Below are positions 17,779 to 25,162 of a stretch of DNA of 64,000 nt, one piece after another. Source of the DNA: JAOUFP01 sp963801505 (GTDB taxonomy: Bacteria > Nitrospirota > Thermodesulfovibrionia > Thermodesulfovibrionales > UBA6898); the NCBI GenBank assembly GCA_963801505.1, contig CAWDEY010000010.1, positions 109,739 through 173,738 of the forward strand. The letters run 5' to 3'. The position numbers and the translations under genes are program-made. The notes below the pieces were generated by a model. It worked only from the letters and a program-made list of their open reading frames with translations. It made no database searches and was not told where the DNA came from. The first letter of the stretch is position 1. The number at the start of each line of letters is the position of its first letter.

Positions 17779-17979
17779 ATGGCAGAAGGAACTGTAAAAT
17801 GGTTTAACGACAGCAAAGGTTTTGGCTTTATCGCAAGTGAAGACGGAAGTGAAGCATTTGTTCACCACACGTCGATCCAGGGCAATGGCTTTAAGAGTCT
17901 TGCTGAAGGCGACAGGGTAAGCTTTGATACTGAAAAAGGCCCAAAAGGCCCTAAGGCAATCAATGTGGTTAAACTGTAA
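17779..17979 (+). CDS. Cold-shock protein, CspA family
   Basis: 66 residues, one cold-shock OB-fold domain with RNP1 (KGFGFI) and RNP2 (VFVHH type, here AFVHHT). It binds single-stranded RNA and DNA and melts structures at low temperature. AGGAGG precedes the start. The gene is monocistronic: it has its own promoter, a structured leader and a strong terminator 12 bp after the stop. Confidence 0.96.
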   Translation: MAEGTVKWFNDSKGFGFIASEDGSEAFVHHTSIQGNGFKSLAEGDRVSFDTEKGPKGPKAINVVKL

Positions 17980-17990
17980 TTAACTGAATA

Positions 17991-18024
17991 AGGCCCCCTC
18001 TGTAATAAGGAGGGGGCCTTTTTT
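17991..18024 (+). terminator. Intrinsic terminator of the csp gene
   Basis: Ten-bp stem AGGCCCCCTC with GAGGGGGCCT around a 9-nt loop, followed directly by TTTTTT. Confidence 0.9.
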
Positions 18025-18037
18025 ATTGGGGAGGATC

Positions 18038-18430
18038 ATGAAATACAATGCCAACAGCAGAAAAAATGCGGCCAGAAATGAAAGGCTGCATCAGAGAGTT
18101 GAAGCAGGTTCAGTGTCTGAGCACTTCCCTGAAGTCAAGAACATCGTAGTCAACATGATTTATAATCAGGTCGGACTCAATAAAGCGTTGATCCGGACAG
18201 TCAATTTCTTTCCGGACAGTTATGCTTTTTTCAGGGTAGACTGCGTCAACAGGGACTGTGCAGATGGCGGATTCGATCTCACCCGGGTCATAAAGACAAT
18301 GGTCCAGAAACGCAAAGAGGCAGCAAAAGGAGAACTCAATTGTGAAGGCAATGGTCCCTCCGCAGGCCACTCTGCTATCACCTACGAAGTCGCCATACAA
18401 TATGAAATGGCTGCTATAGCTTCAAAATAA
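18038..18430 (+). CDS. Conserved hypothetical protein, possible metal site
   Basis: About 130 residues from ATG 18038, set by GGGAGG directly upstream. The middle holds DCVNRDCADGGFDLT and a later ELNCEGN, so three to four cysteines could bind a metal, and the C-terminus has strand-like YEVAIQYEM. The N-terminus is basic (NANSRKNAARNERLHQR). I recall similar proteins with an NRDC..GGFDL core in deltaproteobacteria but no function. It directly follows the csp terminator and precedes greB by 34 bp. Confidence 0.7.
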   Translation: MKYNANSRKNAARNERLHQRVEAGSVSEHFPEVKNIVVNMIYNQVGLNKALIRTVNFFPDSYAFFRVDCVNRDCADGGFDLTRVIKTMVQKRKEAAKGELNCEGNGPSAGHSAITYEVAIQYEMAAIASK

Positions 18431-18464
18431 CTGGCCTGACAATAACCGCTCTGATCGAGAAAAT

Positions 18465-18959
18465 ATGACTAGGCCGTTACATAATAAAGCCGGTGTCTCA
18501 CCATATATCACACCTGAAGGCCAAAGGCATCTGAGCGAGGAACTTTCATATCTTTGGAAAGTCAAACGGCCCAGAGTGACCCAAGCCGTTGCTGAAGCAG
18601 CTGCTATGGGGGACCGCTCTGAAAACGCAGAGTATATTTACGGGAAGAAGCAGTTAAGAGAGATTGATTCCAGAATGCGTTTTCTTACAAAGAGGCTCAA
18701 CGAGTTGATTGTAGTAGACAGGATACCCGATGATACTTCAAAGGTGTTCTTTGGCGCATGGGTTGATATTGAGGATGCTGACGGTAAACCTTACCAATAT
18801 CGCATAGTCGGCCCTGATGAGATTGATCCTGTCAGAAATTTTATCAGTATTGATTCTCCTATGGCAAAGGCCTTATTGCGCGTGTCAGAGGGTGATGAAA
18901 TTGTTGTGGACAGACCTGACGGCACAGCTGTCTTTGTTGTGACATCTTTACATTATTGA
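18465..18959 (+). CDS. greB: Transcription elongation factor GreB
   Basis: 164 residues. The N-terminal coiled coil contains the tip acidic pair region (MGDRSENAEYIYGKKQLREID), followed by the FKBP-like C-terminal domain with SPMAKALL. Gre factors enter the RNA polymerase secondary channel and stimulate transcript cleavage in backtracked complexes. The RFLTKRL and PYQYRIVGPDE segments fit GreB better than GreA. Confidence 0.92.
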   Translation: MTRPLHNKAGVSPYITPEGQRHLSEELSYLWKVKRPRVTQAVAEAAAMGDRSENAEYIYGKKQLREIDSRMRFLTKRLNELIVVDRIPDDTSKVFFGAWVDIEDADGKPYQYRIVGPDEIDPVRNFISIDSPMAKALLRVSEGDEIVVDRPDGTAVFVVTSLHY

Positions 18960-19010
18960 AGGCCTGAAGGACTGGCCGGTTGATTTGTGAACCTGTGTTC
19001 CTCCTTGAGT

Positions 19011-19403
19011 TTAATCCGGAGTTTTTCTCACATCCACTACAACTGTTCGGGCAGCCAGATCTCCAATTCTCTGCCAGTGTTCGGTCAGTGCAATAAACAT
19101 AATGCCCACCAGGAAATTAATGAAACCGTCTACGAACCTCAGCAGGTTTCGCACGAGCGCCCGCCAGAAGCCGCAGTATTGAAGGTCAATCCCGAGTGCG
19201 CGTATGCCGAAGACCCACTTGCCCGGTGTAATCCCACGTGCACCTTCCATAATGCTGAAGGCCACCAGACAAGCAAGCAGCCATAGCAACGCGCCAAGCA
19301 GAAGTACAACCACAGGAAGGAAACCCGTTGCTGTAAAGAATGGATTTTCCTCATTAAAGAAAGAGATATCCCCCTGTTTCAGCACGCTGCACTTAAGTTT
19401 CAC
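19011..19403 (-). CDS. RDD-family membrane protein, short N-terminus
   Basis: 130 residues from GTG 19403. The C-terminal part has the RDD pattern: GITPGKWVFGIRAL, RALVRNLLRFVDG and RIGDLAARTVVV. The usual first helix with the Arg-Asp-Asp residues is absent, so this may be a truncated paralog. It overlaps the HMA gene by 11 bp, implying translational coupling. Some RDD proteins affect Na+/H+ balance; here the role is unknown. Confidence 0.7.
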   Translation of the reverse strand: MKLKCSVLKQGDISFFNEENPFFTATGFLPVVVLLLGALLWLLACLVAFSIMEGARGITPGKWVFGIRALGIDLQYCGFWRALVRNLLRFVDGFINFLVGIMFIALTEHWQRIGDLAARTVVVDVRKTPD

Positions 19404-19617
19404 CTTTGATAATGTTGTATCCCATCCTCTCTATATTCTCCACCGTAAGTTTCAGGAGCAATTCTTCAGGGACTACTGAATCATCAAAGGTTATGGCGAC
19501 CTTTCCATCCTCGGCAGTAATTGAGGCAACGCCCTTCATCTTCCCGATAAAATGCATAAGGGCCAGCGAACACTCACCGCAAAATTCCTTCTGAACATTG
19601 ATATATACCTTTTTCAT
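19393..19617 (-). CDS. HMA-domain metal-binding protein
   Basis: 74 residues with the heavy-metal-associated ferredoxin-like fold: a metal loop EFCGECSLALM in place of GMTCxxC, then VASITAEDGKVAITFDDS and IERMGY. Likely a small soluble metal chaperone (copper or zinc type). It is upstream of and overlaps the RDD gene and is divergent from the radical-SAM gene. Confidence 0.78.
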   Translation of the reverse strand: MKKVYINVQKEFCGECSLALMHFIGKMKGVASITAEDGKVAITFDDSVVPEELLLKLTVENIERMGYNIIKGET

Positions 19618-19705
19618 AATTCAAGTATATCATACCGCCCAAATCCTGATACATACAGGCGTCAAATCCGGAAAAAAAGGCACACGGTGTATGATATAAT
19701 TCCCC

Positions 19706-20827
19706 ATGGAGACTATCGAAAAACTCAAGGTCCTCTCCGCGGATTCGCAGTATGATCTTGCCTGCGCCTGCGGGAGCAATAAAGACGACCGCCGCAGAAG
19801 AGGACTGGACGGCAAGTGGCTCTATCCTGTGGCCCTTCCCCAGGGCGGATATTCCATCCTCCTCAAGACGCTCCTTTCTAACGCCTGCGCCAACGATTGC
19901 AGGTACTGCCCCCTCCGCTCAGAGTCAAACGTGCAACGCTGCAGCCTCAGTCCTGAAGAGGTCGCAAGTGTATTCATGGAATATGTGAGGAGGAAAAAGG
20001 TCTTCGGCCTCTTCCTTAGTTCTGCTGTCATCAATAATCCGGACTATACCATGGACAGGATAAATACCGTTGCCCGTCTCCTCAGGGGGAGGCATGAATA
20101 CAGGGGATATATACACCTGAAGATAATACCGGGCGCATCGGATGCCGCAATTGAGGAGGCACTGTCTCTTTCAACCGCTGTATCACTGAACATCGAGACC
20201 CCGGGCAGAAGGCACTTCGAGCTGCTTTCAGGCAAAAAGGATTATGAGAGAGACATCATAAGACCGATAAAGCTGATGGGAAAACTCACAGGGAAGGGAA
20301 TGAAGTTTTCGAAGGTCAAGTGTACGACCCAATTCATAGTCGGAGCATCTGATGAGATTGATTCAGAGATCATTCACTACATGTCCGGTTTATACACACG
20401 CCTGAATTTCAAGCGGGTCTATTTTTCAGCCTATCAAAAAGGTCTTGGCAACCCTGATATACCCGGTGAAAGGCAGTTTCTCACAAACCCCGGCGAGCAG
20501 TTCATGAGGGAGCATCGGTTATATCAGGTCGACTTTCTACTGCGGAAATACGGTTTCACTGAAGGAGATATCCTGCTGGGCAGGGATGGCAATCTGCGAC
20601 TTGATCAGGACCCCAAGCAGGTCTGGGCAGAGGGCCATCCGGAATATTATCCAGTGCGAATCAATACAGCAGACAGAGAGGCCCTTCTGAGGGTGCCTGG
20701 CATCGGACCCGAAACAGTAAAAAGGATTCTCAAGATGAGAAGGGAAGGAAGGATCAGCAGTATTGAAGCCCTCGGCATCAGAGGGAAAAGAGCTGTTGCT
20801 GCAAAGGGCTACGTAATCTTTGAGTAA
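19706..20827 (+). CDS. Radical SAM protein with helix-hairpin-helix end (putative DNA modification/repair, TIGR03916 type)
   Basis: 373 residues. The 4Fe-4S cluster motif is CANDCRYC (near residues 57-64), followed by a radical SAM barrel. The C-terminus has a helix-hairpin-helix, VPGIGPETVKRIL, a common DNA-binding element. The layout matches a family annotated as putative DNA modification/repair radical SAM protein, often next to a uracil-DNA-glycosylase-like partner. No such partner is in the window. Reaction unknown. Confidence 0.85.
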   Translation: METIEKLKVLSADSQYDLACACGSNKDDRRRRGLDGKWLYPVALPQGGYSILLKTLLSNACANDCRYCPLRSESNVQRCSLSPEEVASVFMEYVRRKKVFGLFLSSAVINNPDYTMDRINTVARLLRGRHEYRGYIHLKIIPGASDAAIEEALSLSTAVSLNIETPGRRHFELLSGKKDYERDIIRPIKLMGKLTGKGMKFSKVKCTTQFIVGASDEIDSEIIHYMSGLYTRLNFKRVYFSAYQKGLGNPDIPGERQFLTNPGEQFMREHRLYQVDFLLRKYGFTEGDILLGRDGNLRLDQDPKQVWAEGHPEYYPVRINTADREALLRVPGIGPETVKRILKMRREGRISSIEALGIRGKRAVAAKGYVIFE

Positions 20828-20941
20828 GGCTAAAAAAAAAAGTGAATAGTTATCAGTAAAATGTAGATGTGGTAGACCATTGCAATTTTATTGCTGGAAA
20901 TTCGCTGACTATAATAATATATTTTTTCAAAAGAGGTCTCT

Positions 20942-21166
20942 ATGTATTTCGCAACTTTTCTCAACAATATTTTGGTAAATATTGTTTTTTCTGCAAAATC
21001 AAACCCTGTCATAGCCATTGTTGTTCTGATTCTTCTCGCCATTTTCATTTATAGAAGGCCTCTAGTCTCTCTCTTTATCTTATTGTTCTGCCTGCTGCTT
21101 TTTGTAGTGATATACCTGCTCATTGGCATATCGAATCCTTGGCTGTTTAACTGGAACCTACCCTGA
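20942..21166 (+). CDS. Small two-helix membrane protein
   Basis: 74 residues. Two hydrophobic helices (about 24-37 and 43-65) separated by a basic IYRRP turn, ending WLFNWNLP. GAGG stands upstream of ATG 20942. No recognised family; the hydrophobic pattern and the absence of an overlapping gene support translation. Confidence 0.5.
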   Translation: MYFATFLNNILVNIVFSAKSNPVIAIVVLILLAIFIYRRPLVSLFILLFCLLLFVVIYLLIGISNPWLFNWNLP

Positions 21167-21307
21167 AAGTTAAGCCCGGGCCGACCTCCTGATTAATATC
21201 CATCGAGGGCCCCTCCTCTGTTATAATGGTATATATTTTTTGCCTTATGTCAGGTGGAAAAAGTAAAGCCGCATTTCACCTGTTCAGAAGAGGAGAAAGG
21301 GAACCGT

Positions 21308-21742
21308 ATGAAAAAGCTGCTCTGTGTTGTATGTATGCTGTGTCTGTCCTGCCTGTTTTCATGTAAGACTTCGGACGTAAAGAAGCCCTTGGAGGGGAAA
21401 TGGCAGGTACTGGAAGCCCAGGAAAATGGACCTGAAAAATATCTCTCTGATGAGATGGAATTCTTTCCGGACGGCACTGTTGTCATATCTGATTTGCCTG
21501 GCAAGAGATTGAAGTTCAAAACAGCGCTGTCAAAAGAGGAGACAGAACTGCTCAGAAAAAACTATCCTGAACTGGTGGGCAAAAATGTTGTTATGATTAA
21601 TCTCGATCCCTCAGGTCAGGACTGGCTGCAAAATGCGGTCGTATATCAGTTCACTGTTTCCGGTGATGAACTGGATCTGAGGCCTGTCATAGCTGAAAAG
21701 TCTATAAAATTCAGGAGAGTGAAAACCAGCGGACAGAAATAG
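21308..21742 (+). CDS. Lipoprotein, function unknown
   Basis: About 144 residues from ATG 21308 (purine-rich AGGAGAAAGGG upstream). The signal peptide MKKLLCVVCMLCLSCLFSC ends in a lipobox (LFSC), so the mature protein should be lipid-anchored after residue 18. The rest has a lipocalin-like or META-like pattern: LEGKWQVLEAQE, MEFFPDGTVVIS, YQFTVSGDELDL. Such small domains are common in envelope lipoproteins of unknown role. Confidence 0.75.
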   Translation: MKKLLCVVCMLCLSCLFSCKTSDVKKPLEGKWQVLEAQENGPEKYLSDEMEFFPDGTVVISDLPGKRLKFKTALSKEETELLRKNYPELVGKNVVMINLDPSGQDWLQNAVVYQFTVSGDELDLRPVIAEKSIKFRRVKTSGQK

Positions 21743-21771
21743 TGTCTGTGTATAAAGCAGTCATTTTTTTA

Positions 21772-21850
21772 CCCGTCATTCCCGCAGGTCGTTAGCGGGA
21801 ATCCAGTCTTTTAATAGGCTCCGGATCCCTGGGTCAAGCCCGAGGATGAC
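21772..21850. repeat. Short interspersed palindromic repeat (GTCATTCCCGC type)
   Basis: Starts CCCGTCATTCCCGC, runs through AGCGGGAATCCAGTC and ends CCCGAGGATGAC. The ends are complementary (GTCATTC with GGATGAC). It matches a very common bacterial intergenic repeat pattern, known to me from memory. Confidence 0.6.
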
Positions 21851-21906
21851 AAATTACGAGTTTATACAGAGACTATAAATAAGACCGGACATGCTGCAAT
21901 AAGATC

Positions 21907-22248
21907 ATGACTGAAGAAAAATCGAAATTAGTATACTCAACAGAAAAGGCAGTACCCAGGAAGGAAAAGTCCGCTGATAAGACCCGAAATGAAGGTGTGC
22001 TGCCCGTGCTGCAAAAAGTGACCGTTCGCCTTGACCGGAAGGCAAGGGGCGGAAAGTCTGTCACTGTAATTGAGGGCCTAAGCATGGCGCAGAAGGACAT
22101 GGAGGCGCTCCTCAGACAATTAAAGGCTGGACTTGGCACAGGCGGCACGTGCAGGGATGCCTGCCTTGAAATCCAGGGCGACCACCGCGATGCGCTGATG
22201 CTGACGCTTGAAAAGATGGGCTACAGGCCGAAACGCTCAGGCGGATAA
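21907..22248 (+). CDS. SUI1/YciH-family translation factor
   Basis: 113 residues. After a variable charged N-terminus (about 35 residues) comes the eIF1/SUI1 domain: VTVRLDRKARGGKSVTVIEGL, KDMEALLRQLKAGLGTGGTC and LEIQGDHRDAL. The bacterial homolog YciH resembles eIF1 in influencing start-codon fidelity. No clear operon partner. Confidence 0.92.
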   Translation: MTEEKSKLVYSTEKAVPRKEKSADKTRNEGVLPVLQKVTVRLDRKARGGKSVTVIEGLSMAQKDMEALLRQLKAGLGTGGTCRDACLEIQGDHRDALMLTLEKMGYRPKRSGG

Positions 22249-22510
22249 GTACGGGCAACAGCCAAAAGCGAGATACTCAGAAGCCTTTACTATTTCTCTT
22301 TCTGAGTTCAAATAATGTGTACATCGATTTAAAGAATTCCACCTGCTCTACCTTTATATTTACTCATTCGCACTTTGGATTCCGAAGATATTAAACGTAT
22401 CGTCTCACGTTGCTCGCTATCCATCTCCTTAACGCACTCCCTCGGTCGGAGACCTTAGATTTTCAAAGGGTACAACAGGCGGAGACACAAGGCTAAAAAT
22501 CATAAATCGT

Positions 22511-22536
22511 AGGGGCAATCCCTATGGGGTTGCCCT
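22511..22536. repeat. Palindromic hairpin in the yciH-recQ convergent gap
   Basis: AGGGGCAATCCC pairs with GGGGTTGCCCT with one bulged base. It lies between two convergent genes and could help end either. The rest of the 22249-22578 gap holds a fragment (GCTCGCTATCCAT at 22412-22424) shared with 28912 and, with one mismatch, 32169, and nothing else I can identify. Confidence 0.45.
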
Positions 22537-22578
22537 GTCTGATTAACGTCCATTAAATTATCAGAACCTTAGTGTACC

Positions 22579-24756
22579 TTAATTGCGCTGTAGCTTTGCC
22601 CTTACCAGCCTGGCCTCTTCAAAGCTTACTGTTCCATTAAAATGTTCCACAACAGAATTTAGGTCCTGCCCTTTGACGGATAGATAATATTTCTCTATCA
22701 TCACGCGTTTCCCCGGATCTACAAGACGGTCCATATCAATGTCACGGCCTTCCAGAATCAGGCGTTCCAGGTGAGAGGCTATTGTGGAAGGTGTGAGGCC
22801 GCGCAGTTTTGCAATGTCCTCAGGGGACATCCCTCCAAGGAAAAACGCGTAGGTCTCTTCGACTGTTTCACCTTTTTTCCTCTTCTGCGCAGGACTGGCA
22901 GGCTCAGTAGACACGGCCTCTTTTTCAGCAACAGCTATTCCGGGGTTTTCCTCAAGGTATTGCTTTATCTCCCTGATAAAATCCCTGCCATAACGTTCCA
23001 GCTTGGTTTCACCTACCCCGCTGATCTTCTCCATTTCTGACAATGTCGAGGGAAAGCGCCTGCACATCTCATGCAGGGTCTTGTCTGAAAATATGATATA
23101 GGGTGGTACCTGCTGCTGTTGTGCCAGGCCTTTTCTGACATTGCGGAGCCTTTCAAAAAGAGCATTGTCATAGCCCGAAGTCTCAACTGTGCCCCTGTCT
23201 GCCTTTGACTTTATCTCTTCTTTCCTCAGGCCCATGATGCCTTCCCTGCCAAAGAGGATATCAGACCCCTTTTCAGGAATCTTTAGCACAGGGTAAGGGT
23301 CGCCTTCCTGCAGCAGCGCCTCCTGCGCAATGAGTTCATCAACAACATTCCTCCAGTATTTTTTGTCCCTGCCTTTGCCTGCGCCATAGGTCTTGATCTC
23401 GTTATGCCTGAGTTCCCGGATGCGTTTTGTATCAGCGCCAATAACAATATCAATAACATGGCCGATCCCGAACCGCTGACCTGTCCTTGAGACAGCGGAC
23501 AGTATTATCTGCGCGTCGGTTGTGATGTCGATCTGTTCTGCTGAGCCTGAGCAGATATCGCAGGCCCCGCAATTATCCTCGCCATAGTCCTCTCCGTAAA
23601 AGCCCAGAAGCTGTCTTCTCCTGCATACATTATGCGAGGCATAGCCAACTGTCTGGTTCAGCTTCTCAATCGCGATAAAACGTTCCCTGTCGTCAGTAAT
23701 CCCGTTGATGAAATAGCGGATCTTGGGGATGTCTCCCCTGCTGAAAAAAAGTACGCAGCGCGCAGGCTCTCCGTCCCTGCCTGCACGTCCTGTCTCCTGA
23801 TAATAACCGTCAATATTCTTTGGCAGGTCGGCGTGTATTACAAAGCGCACATTGGATTTATCTATGCCCATGCCAAAGGCGATGGTGGCCACCATAACCT
23901 GGACCTCGTCTTTGTTGAAGGATTCCTGGTTCCTGCTCCGCTCTAAAGCAGACAATCCTGCATGGTAGGGAAGAGCAGCGATCCCCTTTGCTTTCAGGAA
24001 ATCAGCCGTTAACATAACAGAATCGCGGGTCGTCCTGTAGATAATGCCTGATTCAGCCGGATGTTCCCTGAGGAATTCGAGTATCTGGGATTCTACTTTG
24101 GCTTTCGGCTTTACCTCATAGAAGAGGTTCGGACGATTAAACGATGCGCGCACAATATGAGGGCTTCTGAGCCCGAGCCTGCCGATGATGTCCTCCTGCA
24201 CCTTCTGGGTCGCTGTTGCTGTAAAGGCAGCAACCGGCACCTCAGGGAAAATCTCAGGGATGAGAGACAGACTGAGATAATCAGGACGGAAATCATGGCC
24301 CCATTCAGATATGCAATGGGCCTCATCTATTGCAAAGAGGGAGATGTCGGCAGTCTTGAGCCTTTCTATGAAGTGAGGCATCGCAAACCTCTCCGGGGCA
24401 ATATAGAGCAGATTAATCTTGCTGTATTTAAGCATGCGATATACTTCAGCTACCTCCGCGGCATTCATTGAACTATTCATGAAAGCAGCCTGCATCCCGT
24501 TTTCAACTGCGGCATCCACCTGGTCTTTCATCAAAGAGATGAGAGGACTTATAACTACAACAGTGCCCTGCATCAGTGCTGCGGGCAGTTGGTAGCATAA
24601 GGATTTACCGCCGCCTGTAGGCATCACCGCAAAGACATCCCTTTTATCAAGGATGTTACTTACGATCGCTTCCTGATCAGGCCGGAAGGTCTGAAAACCA
24701 AAGACAGTCCTGAGGGTGTTGAATATAAGGTCCTGATTTGCTTGGGATTGATTCAT
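22579..24756 (-). CDS. recQ: RecQ ATP-dependent DNA helicase
   Basis: 725 residues, longer than E. coli RecQ (about 610). Superfamily-2 helicase motifs: FRPDQEAIV, Walker A TGGGKSLCYQLP, DEAHCISEWGHDFRP, TATATQKV and QETGRAGRDG. Then comes the RQC zinc site (CRRRQLLGFYGE..CGACDIC), a winged helix, an HRDC domain (about 520-600) and a C-terminal HTH_40-type domain (about 630-715). It unwinds recombination and fork intermediates 3'-5'. Transcribed alone. Confidence 0.96.
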   Translation of the reverse strand: MNQSQANQDLIFNTLRTVFGFQTFRPDQEAIVSNILDKRDVFAVMPTGGGKSLCYQLPAALMQGTVVVISPLISLMKDQVDAAVENGMQAAFMNSSMNAAEVAEVYRMLKYSKINLLYIAPERFAMPHFIERLKTADISLFAIDEAHCISEWGHDFRPDYLSLSLIPEIFPEVPVAAFTATATQKVQEDIIGRLGLRSPHIVRASFNRPNLFYEVKPKAKVESQILEFLREHPAESGIIYRTTRDSVMLTADFLKAKGIAALPYHAGLSALERSRNQESFNKDEVQVMVATIAFGMGIDKSNVRFVIHADLPKNIDGYYQETGRAGRDGEPARCVLFFSRGDIPKIRYFINGITDDRERFIAIEKLNQTVGYASHNVCRRRQLLGFYGEDYGEDNCGACDICSGSAEQIDITTDAQIILSAVSRTGQRFGIGHVIDIVIGADTKRIRELRHNEIKTYGAGKGRDKKYWRNVVDELIAQEALLQEGDPYPVLKIPEKGSDILFGREGIMGLRKEEIKSKADRGTVETSGYDNALFERLRNVRKGLAQQQQVPPYIIFSDKTLHEMCRRFPSTLSEMEKISGVGETKLERYGRDFIREIKQYLEENPGIAVAEKEAVSTEPASPAQKRKKGETVEETYAFFLGGMSPEDIAKLRGLTPSTIASHLERLILEGRDIDMDRLVDPGKRVMIEKYYLSVKGQDLNSVVEHFNGTVSFEEARLVRAKLQRN

Positions 24757-24827
24757 AGGTAGTTATATTAACAGTCCGAAGGCCAGAAGCACAAAAGTGC
24801 AGGATTTTGGCCAAGATGTTGTATTGG

Positions 24828-24895
24828 TATAATAAGTCTTTTCAAGACTTCACCCTGCTGAAGTTTCACGTGACAATAATCGTGAACTTTTTTTT
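24828..24895 (+). ncRNA. Candidate transcription attenuator or short sRNA upstream of the PilZ-kinase operon
   Basis: A TATAAT box (24828-24833) is followed by two hairpins that cannot form together: ACTTCA..TGAAGT (24847-24852 with 24859-24864), and AAGTTTCACG with CGTGAACTT (24861-24870 with 24881-24889, one bulge), the latter leading into T8. The second is a clear intrinsic terminator, and the first competes for its 5' arm. No gene lies upstream on this strand, so the RNA is either a ~57-nt sRNA or a regulated leader for the genes after it. The -35 box is weak. Confidence 0.45.
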
Positions 24896-24963
24896 AAGTC
24901 CTCACATCCCTGATGATTGTAACGCAGAGAGAATCATGGTATAACCTAAATAAGGGGACTGAG

Positions 24964-25137
24964 ATGCAATCACGTGAATTTGCAAACAAATACCTTCCTC
25001 GGTTCTTTTCTCATACACATACGATAGATTATTCAGCGAAGCTGACGCTGCACTGTATGAGGGGAAAAGAAAGGGTCAAAAACGGAGTAGAAGTTGTCTC
25101 AGCCAAACAGAATTTAGGACATTATGAATTTAACTAG
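24964..25137 (+). CDS. Doubtful small open reading frame
   Basis: 57 residues from ATG 24964 with AAGGGGACTGAG upstream, in the leader region between the attenuator-like RNA and the PilZ-kinase gene. No recognised domain, but nothing else overlaps it. It could be a leader peptide or chance. Confidence 0.2.
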   Translation: MQSREFANKYLPRFFSHTHTIDYSAKLTLHCMRGKERVKNGVEVVSAKQNLGHYEFN

Positions 25138-25162
25138 ACCTGCATTAATGGTATAAGGACCA

